From NCBI GenBank assembly GCA_023627715.1, contig JAMAHW010000101.1, forward strand, positions 1 to 64,000: DNA of 64,000 nucleotides, in the 5' to 3' direction. This document shows positions 44,701 through 57,401 of the stretch, piece by piece. This stretch comes from Periconia sp. R9002 (Eukaryota; Ascomycota; Dothideomycetes; Pleosporales; Periconiaceae). Position 1 is the stretch's first letter. Each line of letters begins with the position of its first letter. Position numbers and translations under genes: made by a program. The notes beneath the pieces were generated by a model, which was not told where the DNA came from, searched no databases, and was given only the letters and a program-made list of their open reading frames with translations.

Positions 44701-46309
44701 GCCGTTGTGCTACTGCCTCACCCAGCGAAGAAGAATCGACGATGCCGAGTGGGGGAAGGGCAGGCTTCAGCCGCAGGATGACTCCCGACCAAGAGTCTTG
44801 GGGTGCCTTCCCCGACGCGATTCGGATGCAACTCACACGGCTGGTTTATTGACCCAGGCAGCTACCTAGATCATGACCCGTCACATGGACACAATGTGTA
44901 CACACACTGCATTGAGTGCTGGTGAGCGTTAATGATATGCGCTAGCTACGTGTCGGCTGCGTGGCACGTACCCGGGGGCCGGTTTTCTCCACCTCAGCAC
45001 CTTCAGATTCATCACGGGCCCACGGCACACCCACGCTGCGTCATATCATAACCTTCTATTTCTGGACCTTCGGTGAACGTGGAACGCCAGGGATGTTAGG
45101 GGCCGCGGGCAATCAATCTGCGTGGGCATCTGATTGCCCTTGTTGGGCCGGTGTGAACGTGGCAGCGCTGAGTACAATACCTAGAGGGATGCGTCATGTC
45201 GGATCGTTGTGCGCCAGTACGCGTTCCACATCCAACAGCACCCGCAAAGAAAAGCGGGACATATTGAAGGACTCGGTCACAATAGCCCTCGTGTGCAATT
45301 TTGTATGTTTCAGAATTTCATGGCTTACACACATCTACCGCTACCACCACTACCACGCGCGGCGAAGCAGTTGGCCAGAGGGAGAACTAGGGGAACTAGG
45401 ATCTCGAGATAATTGGGGGAAAAAAGAAACAACAGGAATAGGCAAAAAGGGAAGGAAAATCAAAAGAAAAGAATAAGCAGAAAAAGCAGACATCAGGCCA
45501 GGAGCTGTCCAAAGCACGGCTTACACGTCCACTATAGTTTGGCAAGACTAAGACTTGGGTGTGTCATTCATCACTTCGCTTGCACAAGGCTTCCCCTATT
45601 ACGCGCCCTCTGCTGAGGCTGTTCTGCTAATCCACCATCCAACAGGCCAGGCGGTTTCATCCGCCACCGTCGTACCTGTTAACCGGTCAAGTCGTTAGGC
45701 AGACGGGCAGATGGTTGGAGAACAAAGGACGACGTCGCAAGTCGTGTGCCATTCAAAAGGCACAGCAAGGCAGGCATCGGCTACAACTGCCCCTGGCCGT
45801 GCCAACTAGTGATAGCGCGAAGCCCGAGGGAAAGGAAAGAATAAAAAAAATGAATAAAAACAGCATCAGTAACGCCCACACAAGTAGAGGAAATAATCGA
45901 GGGAGCATGCGGAGCCCTAGCGCACTACGATCGGGGAAGACGGAAGCTTCAAACGCTGCCGCATTTCGAGATGCGGGTGTGACCCGGTTCAGAGAAGCTT
46001 GGTCGGGGAAGCGGGATGCCTACCGCGGTGCCGGTTGAAGAAGCAACACTGACAGGGTCTAAGCCACTTCGAGATACCTGGTTACGCTCGGGCGATTCGT
46101 TAAAAAGGACCAGGTCGAGCAGCTCATCAGCAGTGTAACACGTTTGTTTGCGTGGGCGGTGTGAAGAAGAAAAAACCTCGTGGATTGTTGTTCAAGTATC
46201 GACTGATTGCATTCTGCTGTCTTACCTTTCTTTTGAGGCCACAAGGTGTCGACACACATCTAGTTGGTACACAAATCACATATAAACATCTTGTGCAAGC
46301 TCCCTCCCT
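41719..46309. other. Intergenic, 4.6 kb without a supported gene
   Basis: Many overlapping short frames exist in several phases but none has recognisable domains, splice structure or codon pattern. It contains a run of 17 C (43274-43290). A TATAAA lies at 46281-46286, shortly before the acyltransferase ATG at 46310. A decayed gene or old transposon cannot be excluded. Confidence 0.5.
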
Positions 46310-48080
46310 ATGGCTTCCACAACCCCCACTCGAGGTATGCTAGCCACACAAATACGGCCTATGCCACCGACATACTCCATGATTCTCAAGACCCCCACCG
46401 CATCCGCCATGGCGACTGAAAACAATATTCTGCGTCTGTCCAGCTTGGACCAGAACATCGTTCGCGTCTACACCCAGACTCTCCTACTATTTCCGTTCCC
46501 CGACGGAAACCAGGCCGAAGTGGCAATCACGGCCCTTGTCAGCGGCCTGAAAGAGACTCTGAAGCAGTTCCCTTTCCTGGCTGGCACTTTGAAGTTGGCT
46601 GAAATGGGAAAACTGCGCCTCTATTACCCTTTCGAGACCCCAGACCCCATGGAAACGGGTATCTTTGCGACCAAGAATGTTCCCCCTGGACCCGAATTTC
46701 CCCACACGTACGAACAGCTCAAGGAGCAAGGCATGCCTCCGAGTGCGTTCAAACCCGAAATCTTCTGCCCGGATGATCTCCATAGGTACACTGGGATGCC
46801 GCCCAACGCCGAAGGCATCGTTGACTGCAGTGTAGACGCAGTCCCCGTCTTGAGAGTGCAAGCCAACTTCATCCCTGGAGGACTCGTGCTGAGCATGTAC
46901 TTCCATCACACGGTCATGGACTGCTCGGGCGTTAACATCGTCTGGACGGCATATGCACGCAACATCTCAAACATAAGTCAATTTCAACAGTCTACTGTTG
47001 CTACATCACCAGGTACCTTGCTTCCTATTCCTGGTCCCCTTTGCTGGTGATCCCTTCGCTAACCAACTGCGATAGAAATGCCCATCCGGCTAGACGAGTC
47101 AGAAAGACGGCAAGCGCTCGATCAACGTGTCCAGACTCCCTCATGTGCCACACGAGCAGAAGCCGAAGCTTATTGCGAAGGTACATACAAGTATGAGCCG
47201 ACTTTGCCACTGACGAACACGCCCTGTTCACTTCGGTATTTTGTCATTCCAGCTCAACGTATGCGCGACTACAGAGAAGGGCTCAGACGGCACTTCCCTG
47301 AGAATGCTCAACCCACCATTTGCAACATATTGGCTGCGCTGGTTTGGATCCATGTCACGCGGGCAAGGGCCGCGAGACTTCCACACTGTAAAGAGAAGGA
47401 AAGCCGGATCGGGGTTGCCACAGATCTTCGTCGAAGATCAGAACCCAAGATGATCGAAGACGGCTACATGGGCAACATGGCCTTGTTCTCCACAGGCGCG
47501 CTCAAAATCGCCGACCTAGTCGCTAATGACCGGTGAGTGGATTCCTTCTTTTTCCGACTCGCCATTCTATCCAAAACACGTCGAGTGACATCTCCTGCGC
47601 ACCGCATAGCTACGTCCAATCCTCACAGCTAACTCTCGCACTAGTGTAACGGAGCAGACGGTGACGCATACGGTGCGTGAAATCAAGCGTATCATCAACA
47701 AGGTCGACAATGACTGGGTGCTCCAACACCTCTCCTTCTTCGCGTCCATCGACGAAATCAAGGACACGGAGTGCGCGCTGGGCTTCCGCTTCGGGCTCGA
47801 CATGTACATCACGTCCTGGATGAACTTTGGCGGCGACATCGAATGGGGCATCCCCGGCACCGATCTGACCGGTTCGGGCCTCCACGGTCGACCAGACTAT
47901 ATAAGGAGGACGTACGGCCCCTCGGATGGCGGCATGATGATCATGCCTCGGCGTCGGCACCTCGTCAACGGTGAGGAGGCCCCCTACGAGGTCATGGTGC
48001 GCCTTGCCACCGTCGACATGGAGCGTCTTTTGAACGATCCGAATGGGCTTAGTAGTTGGGCCGAACGGGTCATCGACTAA
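46310..48080 (+). CDS. BAHD-like acyltransferase (trichothecene-3-O-acetyltransferase type)
   Basis: Three exons (46310-47012, 47076-47532, 47645-48080; introns 63 and 112 nt) encode 531 residues of the transferase family PF02458. The catalytic HHxxxD motif is H199-H200...D204 in YFHHTVMDCSG. The second family motif, usually DFGWG, is present in altered form as NFGGDIEWG (447-455). Other family features are QFPFLAGTLKL and CNILAALVWIHVTRARA. Such fungal enzymes transfer acetyl or other acyl groups from CoA to hydroxyls or amines of secondary metabolites or xenobiotics; the closest known class is the Tri101-type 3-O-acetyltransferase, often a self-protection or tailoring enzyme. No other biosynthetic gene (PKS, NRPS, terpene synthase) is present in the window, so the substrate is open. 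The product is probably cytosolic. Confidence 0.85.
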
Positions 48081-51000
48081 AGATCTCGCTTTTTTTTTTC
48101 TTTTTTGGGTTTCTTTTTTGTTTTGCATAGATCGTAGTCTCTCTCGTACGAAGCACGACTTGTCATGCGCGCCATGCGATTGATCGCTGTGCAGTCGTCA
48201 TTTTTCGTATTTCGTTTTTCTTTCCCTGGATGTTCCTTTGTTAGCGTCTTTTTCGTTTTGTTTACTTTTTGGCTGGTCTGTTTTATTCGCTTGGTTGACA
48301 GATAGAATCTTTTCTTATTTCTTTTTTGGAGGGGAGTTTTCTCTTTTAAGCGATGTCGCACAACAGCATGTTTTCTTGGGGGAGTTTTTTTTTTCCTTTG
48401 CGTGGGCATTTTCGGATCAGGATGGGTTGGCAGGGCAGGGCAGGGCAGGAAAGGAAATGGCATATTTGGGCTTTGGTTGTCTTTAGGGGAGTGACAGGTT
48501 TGTTTTCATTTCTTTCCATTCCTTTTCTATTTGTTTCAAGGGTTTTTTTCCTCTCTCTAGGGCTTGGACATCTGATATCCTGTACTACTAGCCACACATG
48601 TTTTTTCTTCTTCGTTTCTTTTCACATCGTTTTTGGTTCGAGGGGCATATAACGGGGCAAAAAAGGGGTTTTTTTCTTTCTTCTCAAGACAGTTTCTGAG
48701 TTTGTTTCTTCCTCTTCCTCTCTCTCTCTTTTCCTAACCTTTATTTCCCGATCGATAGATAGAAGAAACTTTATCCTTCCTTACACGAATCGAGAACGAA
48801 CACGCGAAAAAAAAAACGTCTTATCCCTCTCACACCCCTTGACACCCCCTACCCCGCTCACATCACATTTCTAAACCTTTCAAGTTCGTACCCTCCTCTT
48901 GTGGCGGGCGGGCTGCATGTTTCGGCAAGGGGAGAGACAAACGAACGCCCATGCTTCTCCTCCTTCATCCGCCATGACCGTCCGTGCGTCTGGCGTGCGT
49001 GCGTGCGTGCACATCTCTCCTCATTAGACTACCGACCGCGCAGCACCTGGCAAACGGCAAAGCGAACCCGAAGAGCGGGCGGACTTTCTATGTTCGCATC
49101 GCCATCACCGTCGGTTAATGAACGACGACTTTTCATTGCAAACGTGGTGATTGTCTTGGTGATGATCTCTCGCTTGGCGATGATCGCCTCTAATCTCGTT
49201 ACTATGCATCAATATTATGTGTACAAATCTCTCATATTTAGAGTTTCGGGCTGAGATACGCAAACGTGTGGGAGGGGTCTAGGAAGGGTTCTAGAATCTT
49301 CCTTACTTGTCACATCAAGGTACATACGCAGCTTTTGTTCCGTTCATTGGACCAAGATTGCTTTATCGATACTACCTATGACGAGCTGATTTTTTTTGGT
49401 TCAATTGCTTGAGCAAAACCACGTTTTCAGCTTTGACCTATCTATCTCAATCGTGATTGGGTGAAGGTGGGAAGTACGAGCGTGTTGTGGTTTCAAACTA
49501 CCTTGGGTATTGAGGTACTAATAATCCACCACCACCAACAAAACGCCTTTTTGGTCTTTGCGTTAAAGCGTTTGGCTTGCTTGCATAACGTAAGCCTTAC
49601 AACGCCTCACAAAACTAGGTATCCGTTCCTTTGAATTTTTTTCCCTCGATTCCCCCCTCCCCCCTGGCGCCAGAGGTACCAAAGCGCGCCGCGCGCGTGA
49701 GACGGGGCGTTTGGCCCTGAGCCTTGCCCTCGGGAAATGGGGAGTGCGAGTCTTTGGGGTCAAGAGTAAGAGTCAGGTATCCCATAACGCCTATTCTAAC
49801 GTCAGCTTCACCGATCGCGCGGGTGTGAGCGAGGCAAAAGCCATCCGGGTGTCCGGGCGCCGGCGAGCGCCCGCGCGCGGCGCGCTCTTTTGTAGATGAC
49901 GGCGGAGGGGATTGCATTGTGTGTGGGTATTAATTTTATGGGGTATTTCGGGGTTTGGGGGGTGGATGTGATAAGGGAGGTTAAGGGGGAAGGTATGATT
50001 GGAAATGTGCATGTCGAAACGCGTGATGACTTGGTAAGCAAAGCCTAGTGGTAGGTGATTCTTAGATGGATATTTTCGCTGCTGGTTATTTTGCAATTTG
50101 GTACGCTGTGGGTGGGAGTTCACGCTAGTAGATTATGCCCCCGAAAGGAGGAGAACGTGTGGAGGTGTTTTTATGTATGTATTTTTTGTCCACTTCGTAC
50201 TCGTGGAGGAACTTGAACGAGGACTACGCCGTACTCGTGCATGGCATGAGAACGTTTTATCCACCTTCACCCTATGCACAAACGAGTGATTTTTTTTTGC
50301 TTCGAGTCGAGACTCTCCCTTTCCCGTTTTGAACGTTTGCAGTAGTATGGTTTGGAAATCCACTCTCTTTTCCTACTTTCAACTGTGTTTTTTGACTAGC
50401 GGCATCAATTGCAATGCACCAATGCACCATAATTTACAATCTCATCCACCCCCATCCGCCCCCCGCCCGTACAATACACCAACACATCATGATTCATCAC
50501 CATGCCATCCCCCATCACCACGGTCCAGACCCCTCCACCGTAATCTTCCCCTCCCTCTTTATCACTGCCGTATTCAGGCATCCTACTTGACCATCGCTCG
50601 TAACTCGACGCAAACACAATTGCCAACGTCAACGCGCGTTATGTATCAGCAACCAAAAACGGAAGGAAAGGAAGGGAGACCGTTTTCCCCTCGTCCTTTG
50701 TGGTGGCTATTCGCCACACATGGCGGGCGATCTGCTTTGGGCGACCAGAGCGAGGCTAGCATGATCGGTGAAGAAGGCATTGCGACGAAAGAAGACGAGG
50801 GACTGACCTGACACCGAACGCTTACTTACTTATTTTGCGAAGACTCGAGTATCGGTTAGCTGAATAGCGAGATAGCGAAAGAGGTGGGTAATCACATACG
50901 GAGCGAGGTAAAGCACGGGCTCTCACGCGCGAGGGTCCTCCCAGGGCTAGGTAACTAACACTGTACACAATTTTGACGTCTGAAGAACGCATCGTTTGTT

Positions 51001-54000
51001 TTCCTTTGTATTTTGCCGATGCCAAGGGCAAGGGCAAGAGCATGGCTCCACCAAGTGTCTAGTCTAGATCGGCTCCCTCCGCGTGCGAGAAGAAAGAGGA
51101 AATGCTTGGGAGAAGGAATGGGGGATCATTGATACAGGGTTCATAGACTTCCTTATCTGTACCCCTAAAGTTTAAAGATATAGATAGATACCTCTACTAA
51201 GAAGTGGACTTGATTAACGTGAACCGGGGGAAGATCTAGCCCCGGGGTGCGTGCTCGAGCTTCCTCGTTCCCTATCTGTCTACATAGTTGCATTCGAGCC
51301 CCTCACTGGTCTCGAGGTAATGCATAAATCGAAGAATTATGCTCAGGCGGCCAATTTCACGTCGGAATGCTGCGAGTGGGTACACATGTGTGTGAGGTTC
51401 TTGAGACTCTGCGTATGCAGCAGAAGGAAGTATGTACATCATCAAAGTCACGAACGTGCAGAATCCTTTTGTATCCGCGCGAGTCGTGCATATCAAACGT
51501 GATAGTCTCTGCGGTAACCCCCAAACACTTTACACCAAAAGCATTGATAGATGAACAATACGAAGACCCCACCGTGTTGCAAAATGTCGCTGTATGACAT
51601 GCATCTCCGCATCCATTCGTCGGACACGACGGGGCACCTCGTCCTCGGATCACCGCAAACTACCTGCCCAAATCCGCCGTGGTGCCATGTACGTGTGCGT
51701 GTTATGCGTGTGAAATGCTGGCTGACCTCACCAGACGCCTCACTTAGTTTACTTACTTGCGCCTCGCCGCTGCTCTCCACTAACCCCGAAACGCCCACAT
51801 GACCTTAATCGGTATCGAGCACGCATGTACGCACGCACGCAAGCAATCAATCACGCACGCGCGCGTGTGCGTACCGTACCGACCATGCATGCGTGCGCCC
51901 TCCCAGTAAACGGTGTGTAACGTGATCATCTTTTCGATCAATTAACTTCTCTTATTGGGGACACGGTTGTGCTACCCGAGGATCGGCTGCTGAGGGGGTC
52001 GAGGGCCGGTTGGATGTCGCTTCGGTCGGGGCGAGGGAGGGAGTGGGTGAGGGATTGACAATGGACCGATGAGTACGGGATGGTGGTTTCGGGATCGGGA
52101 GCGATATGGAAAGCGTGGAATACTCTATAGCCTGTTACATAGTATACGGGTAAAGGGGATTGATTGGAGAGAAAGTTAGATTATGAGGTGGTCTGTCAGC
52201 AATCCTTGGTGTAGGAGCGTGTACAAGATGGCTCCACCACTACTATCATCATGGTTCGCTATAGGGCAAGGAGGAGGGGGTTTTGTTGGTCGGGGCTTGA
52301 GGTTGAGGTTCTCGTCGGTAGGATGATCAGCGTGCGTCCCGATCGAGCGGGATTTAGGGCTCATCTCGTGTTGTGCTTCAGTCGGCAAAATAAAATAAAA
52401 TACGAGCTTCCAGTCAGTTACAGGCGCCGCATCTACGCCTTCACATGCGCAAAAGTAAACTAGAGAAGCATGTCAAAGCCAAAATCCTTCACTATCGGCA
52501 CACGCGGTGAGTGTGAGAAAAAATCAAAAAAAGAAACCTGCTCACCCCAGCTCCCCCGTTGTAGAAGAAGACACTCAAGATGGTCCTATGCACGTACGTT
52601 GTCAATTCGACTAACTCATTCTAGAGTCATACCCCAAACTACCACCGTCTTTCTCTCGCCTTCTCACATCCCTACAAATCGTCCCTCGGTCCTTCCTTAC
52701 TTTTTTCCTTCCTCGTCCCTTTCACGCACGTAGTGGGCATCACACGCACGCGCGTGCGGTGTAACCCCCCTTCCTTCCCTGACTAGCCCACATATCGCAT
52801 GCGCACGCCATGCACCCGGCCAAAACGCGTAGGCAATTACAGGAATAGGGCTGAGACAGAAGACTGCTTACCCTACGGCCTAAACAAGGGCCCACATATG
52901 CTTTCGTGCCGATCGTGTACTGTGTTTGTATGTGAGCAGTGCTACCGTCACACTGCTCGCGCTTTCTCTGTGGATGTGAAGGTGTGTGGGCGTGCAAGGT
53001 CACGCAAAATTCAATGATCGAATTTCCGCAGAAACATGTTCACCGTTATTCGCATCGTTGATGCGCAGGAGTACGTTGATGGTGAATTTTTTCCCAGTTA
53101 AGCTTCTCGGGCTGCACGTAGGCCCGAGACCGGCGTGGATGGGGGACATGCGAAGGGGGAGTATTCTTTTTTTTCGGCACCGCCGAAACTTTGTTTTTCC
53201 CTTCGCATTTTTTGTTTCATGGGCATTTCTTGATGGAGACCGTTGTTTTTACTATGCTTGGGATGCCCCTGTACTCCGATCGGGCGGGTAGTTTGACCTT
53301 TTTTCGGGTTACGAATGTAGATACGGAAGGGTGGATACGGCCCAGTACTCAGGTAGCTACTTTATCGTTGCTTTTTTATTCCTGACGATGAGTATCGTCG
53401 CTGGTCAAAAGATTTTCTTTCCATTTTGACACTGGTGCACTGTTCAATCGGGCCGAGATGCGACTGCGATGTGAGCTGATTGTTTGATTTTGATTTTTGC
53501 GGTGTTGGTCGCATGTCTTTGAAAATCGATGATGTCTACACTTTGCTTTTTATCTGGGACTCCAGAGTTTCTCCGCATCCCGTTTTGATATTGCTTTTGG
53601 CTCCTCAAACGCATGTAGAGATGACTATGTACATCAGACGCAAATGGAAAAAAAAAAAAAACCACGGACACGCATACTCATGCGTTGGTAACTACATAGA
53701 TGTGCCGCATCGATACCCGTTGTGTCAAACGTACATATGCACAGGTATGTTGTATGTTTTTTATCGATGAGGAGGGGTTCCACCCCAACAAAAAGATATT
53801 CAAAAGTAAGAAACTAAAAAAGGCGGACTTTGATACCAAAAAATATCAGGTATGTTACATCAATGCCCTTTCGAGTGCAGTAGTTGGTGAAAAGCAAAAA
53901 AACAAAATGTACTATGGGGATTGAGGTATTGAACACATTATGTTAACGTAAAAGGGCAGTGATTTCATTTCATTACGGTACAACCTTGATATAGTAAATC

Positions 54001-54449
54001 TAATACAGCATGATGTATACGTTGACTCAACTAGGCTCTATCTCGAAAGTCTTATTTCACGTCTTCTTCTAGGAGTTTTGTTTTCTCAATCTTCATTACA
54101 TAGGTCTGCTAGGATTCGGACTGTGTTTTCATCGAAAACAGCATGCAGATAAAATGCAGAACTTGAACATCCATCAGGACCCTGCAACTTATATTTTTTC
54201 AAACTTGAATCATTGCCAGACTGAACGGCGAAAGAGGAGAAATTGTCATTATATAGTCGTAAAAATATAGAATGTTGTGGGATGTTTCATGGCCGAAGGA
54301 GAATGTAGGTGTGAAGAGCATAAACATCAATGATGTCGATGGTGGCAATCTCGTCTGATGGTCCAGCGTACGAGCTTCCTAGTACGCGCTGGGCGCACTC
54401 ACTACCAAACCTCGACAACAGAAAAGCTATTGTATGTAAACACGCACGC
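48081..54449. other. 6.4-kb gene desert
   Basis: No gene is supported in either strand. The left part (48090-48800) is T-rich with many T runs. A GC-rich block with a perfect 15-bp inverted repeat lies at 49683-49886 and an alternating purine-pyrimidine tract at 51852-51873. Coding frames here are short, overlapping and low in complexity. Confidence 0.55.
49683..49886. repeat. GC-rich inverted repeat pair (15 bp, perfect)
   Basis: AGCGCGCCGCGCGCG at 49683-49697 and its exact reverse complement at 49872-49886 flank a 174-nt spacer. The arms stand out from the surrounding base composition and would pair strongly in a transcript or single strand. Confidence 0.85.
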
Positions 54450-55934
54450 TTACTGACTGCGCACAGTCTTATACTCAATCCCCCTCGTAACACTCCCAAA
54501 CGTCGCACCCCACCAATCTGTCCAGAAACCCCTCCTCTTCTTCCAAACGCCGTTACCAACACACTTGGGGAAGATATTCTCGCAGCCTTTGAAATAGGTG
54601 CTCGAAAGATAGAGGGGAGGAGCTTTGTCGCCCTTGGTCTCGTGCTCTGTAATAACTGGTGTTGCGGACGTAGAGCCAGACGCTTGCATTTGCTTTATCA
54701 CGCGGCATACAAGACGCGATGATGTATCGGAGCCCAGTGTCCAGGACATGTCGACGTAGCCGGTAAGGAAAGCAAAGTTGGGCAAGGAGGATATCATGCA
54801 GGAGCGCCAGACGAAGTGGTCGGTGATGTGGAAGGGTGTCTTATCGATCGAGATGGATGTTTTACCTAAAAGGGACAGTTTTAGACCTGTTGCGGTTACG
54901 ATAACGTCGGCATCGAGGTGGCGCTTCGAGTTCAATTGGATGCCTGTCTCAGTGACGGTGTCAATGGTATCTGTGACGATGTGAGCGCGCCCGGTTGAAA
55001 AGCAGCGGAAGAAATCCGCGTCTGGGCAGAAGCAAAGACGCTGCTCGAACGGGTTATAGGTTGGATTGAAATGCGGATCCATCTCAAAATCAGGTGGAAG
55101 CTCGGATTTGGCAAGTCTCCGGAGTAGGTAGGATGCAATCTTGGGGAAAAGACCACAGAAGGTTATGAAGATGGTGGGAATGAGGAGACTCTGAAAACGA
55201 ATAATTTTAAGAGATACCCACTCGGGGAAGAGACGCTGGTGCCATAGCGGAGGGTCGGTAACTTGACGTTGTGGTATGTTCATGACGTACGAGGGCGAAC
55301 GTTGAAGCATGGTGACTTTTTCGGCTCCGCCATTGACGAGCGCGGGGAGAAGCGTGACGGTTGTCGCACCGGATCCGATGATGACAATTTTCTTGCCGCT
55401 GTAGTCGAGCTTCTCAGGCCAAAACTGCGGGTGGATCGTTTGGCCCTGGAAGTTTTGCAGCCCAGGAATCTTCGCGTCCCGAGGTTGATCGTAATCATAG
55501 TAGCCCGTTCCCATGACGACAAATTTGGCCCATACCGACTTTTTCGTTCCATCGTTATCAACGTCGAGTCTCCAACGCTGCTGCTCCGAGCTCCATTCCA
55601 AATGTTCTACTTTGTGCCTGAAGCGAATCTTGCGATCAATTCCAAATTTCTCGGCCGTTTCATGAAGATAGTCAACGATGCTCTCGCCAGTAGCAATAGG
55701 GTTGGGCTGTCTCCAGGGGTTGAACGGAAATCCAAAGGTATGAAGATCGGAGTCGGAGCGAAGACCAGGGTATCGGAAGAAGCTCCATGTTCCGCCTAGC
55801 TTTTCGCGTCCTTCGAGGATCACGTAGGACGAGTTGGGTAAAGCTTCTTGGACCCGATATGCGATGTTTATACCGCTTATACCTGCACCAACGATGACTA
55901 CATCGTAGTCTTGAGACGCGGTGTCGGGAGCCAT
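54450..55934 (-). CDS. Flavin monooxygenase, Baeyer-Villiger type
   Basis: Single exon, 494 residues. The N-terminal FAD-binding Rossmann motif is GAGISG (16-21), followed by GGTWSFFRYPGLRSDSDLHT, typical of class B flavin monooxygenases. The Baeyer-Villiger fingerprint FxGxxxHxxxW is present as FQGQTIHPQFWP (162-173), and a second nucleotide-binding motif GSGATT lies at 187-192 for NADPH. The enzyme is expected to insert oxygen into ketones or to oxidise heteroatoms using O2 and NADPH. The C-terminal part has an amphipathic or membrane-like stretch (LLIPTIFITFCGLFPKIASY). It lies in the sparse region and could act with secondary or xenobiotic metabolism, but no partner gene adjoins it. Confidence 0.9.
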   Translation of the reverse strand: MAPDTASQDYDVVIVGAGISGINIAYRVQEALPNSSYVILEGREKLGGTWSFFRYPGLRSDSDLHTFGFPFNPWRQPNPIATGESIVDYLHETAEKFGIDRKIRFRHKVEHLEWSSEQQRWRLDVDNDGTKKSVWAKFVVMGTGYYDYDQPRDAKIPGLQNFQGQTIHPQFWPEKLDYSGKKIVIIGSGATTVTLLPALVNGGAEKVTMLQRSPSYVMNIPQRQVTDPPLWHQRLFPEWVSLKIIRFQSLLIPTIFITFCGLFPKIASYLLRRLAKSELPPDFEMDPHFNPTYNPFEQRLCFCPDADFFRCFSTGRAHIVTDTIDTVTETGIQLNSKRHLDADVIVTATGLKLSLLGKTSISIDKTPFHITDHFVWRSCMISSLPNFAFLTGYVDMSWTLGSDTSSRLVCRVIKQMQASGSTSATPVITEHETKGDKAPPLYLSSTYFKGCENIFPKCVGNGVWKKRRGFWTDWWGATFGSVTRGIEYKTVRSQ

Positions 55935-57401
55935 ATCAGCGAGAGAGTTGTAAAAGGATGAAGTTGTGCGGTGAAATCCTATTTATGACGGGTAGATTGG
56001 GGTTCCGCGGACGCCGTCCGTACCCTGCAGAAGGAGTTGCCGAGGACAGAAGACCGCGAGGGGAAAGGAAGATTACTATTCACCGATTGTCCGTACAACA
56101 TGAAAGTCCGTTCGGAAATGTGAGGAGGATAATCATTCAGGGAGAATTGGTGGCATTGGTTGAGGGATAGAAGGATGGATCGTTTGGGGGTGGCGGGTGC
56201 CGGAGCGGGCCTCCACTTTCAGTTTTCGACATGGCTTGGCTACGTGTCCTATCGGACCTAGCTTTACGGATATCGGTCTTGTTACACACTGCTCCATCAT
56301 TTTTCCTCTGTACATCCGAAGCATTCAAGTTGATAGGAAAATTATGAGAGGTTCGATTTAAGCTTCTGAGTAGCAGACCATCCCGATGCAGAATGTCAGC
56401 TCACGTGATCATATCGGTCAGCATCGCACTAGCCATTTCGGGCACTGTATTTCTATGCATTCTTCTAAATTCTGTTTTCTCGTTTGAACCATGCTTTGAT
56501 CCCATCGGCAGTCCGATATCTCGGTACGTATGTTCCGGGCATAGCGCCTCCAAGCCTATGTGCATCGTGGATGTGTAGGTACCAGTTGGCTTTTGCATCA
56601 TACAGCTTCTCCCTCGGAGCATAGCTGAAATCAACCGAAATGGAAAGCCCAGCATCTACTTGAGAGGTATACTTGTTAATTTCATTGCAAGTTATATCTC
56701 ACGCCATACACCAATTTTTCGGTTTCGTCTAGCAAATACAAAGTTAGCCTCAAGCTGTCAAAATAATTTGCGTGAGTACCTAAGTAAGGAGATTGATGTT
56801 CCTAGTCGTCTGTCTTCACAAAACGCTTAACCTGTTAACAAACACTGTCAATCTTCAAGCGAAGATCTGAATTGCAAAATTCAGAATCCTAAAATGCATT
56901 TTCCCAGAATTTGTTCCAATCAGTTACTCACTCATAGCAAAGTGCCTGTCTGGTTTCTCCGAGATCTTAAAACGTGGCTCTACTGTACACGCTGGCAAGG
57001 GTGAACCAATCATCTGGACTTCCCCACGCGCCAATCCCCAGGGCTGCCGATCGTTTAGAAAACCTGGGGAACAGTTCTTCCACCACTTATCTACCAGTTA
57101 CGCAAGTCAATTTCATCGTTGGTACCTGACCCAGACTGCTTTTTGGTCTCCCCGATTGGGTAACTTCACGTTGAAACGTCAACGTCATCTGTTTACCCGG
57201 TGATGCTACTTTTCGTGGCTAACCTTCACAGTCAATCCACCAGTCAAATCCACAACCCCTTTCCAGGGCATGATTGTGTACGAGGACCTAATATTAGATA
57301 ATTACACACAGCACAATTAATATAAAAGTTCTTCTCCGCCTCCAGACTAGAAAAAAAAGTGTCGACCAGCATCTGCCTGCCAGTAGGTACCGACCTCAAA
57401 C
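55935..57401. other. Intergenic, 1.5 kb, divergent promoters
   Basis: This lies between the divergent monooxygenase and pectate lyase genes. No gene is supported. A TATA-like box is listed separately. Confidence 0.55.
57321..57328 (+). promoter_or_regulatory. TATA box of the pectate lyase gene
   Basis: TATAAAAG at 57321-57328, about 75 bp before the ATG at 57402, followed by a pyrimidine-rich segment. The spacing is suitable for a core promoter, as expected for an inducible wall-degrading enzyme. Confidence 0.6.

Noticed and set aside
44961..45476. 171-codon plus-strand frame in the 4.6-kb gap
   Set aside because: No domain, erratic composition ending in a Lys-rich low-complexity tail; probably chance.
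48901..49254. 117-codon frame with one hydrophobic segment
   Set aside because: The start context is poor, the sequence is low in complexity and no related family is recognised.
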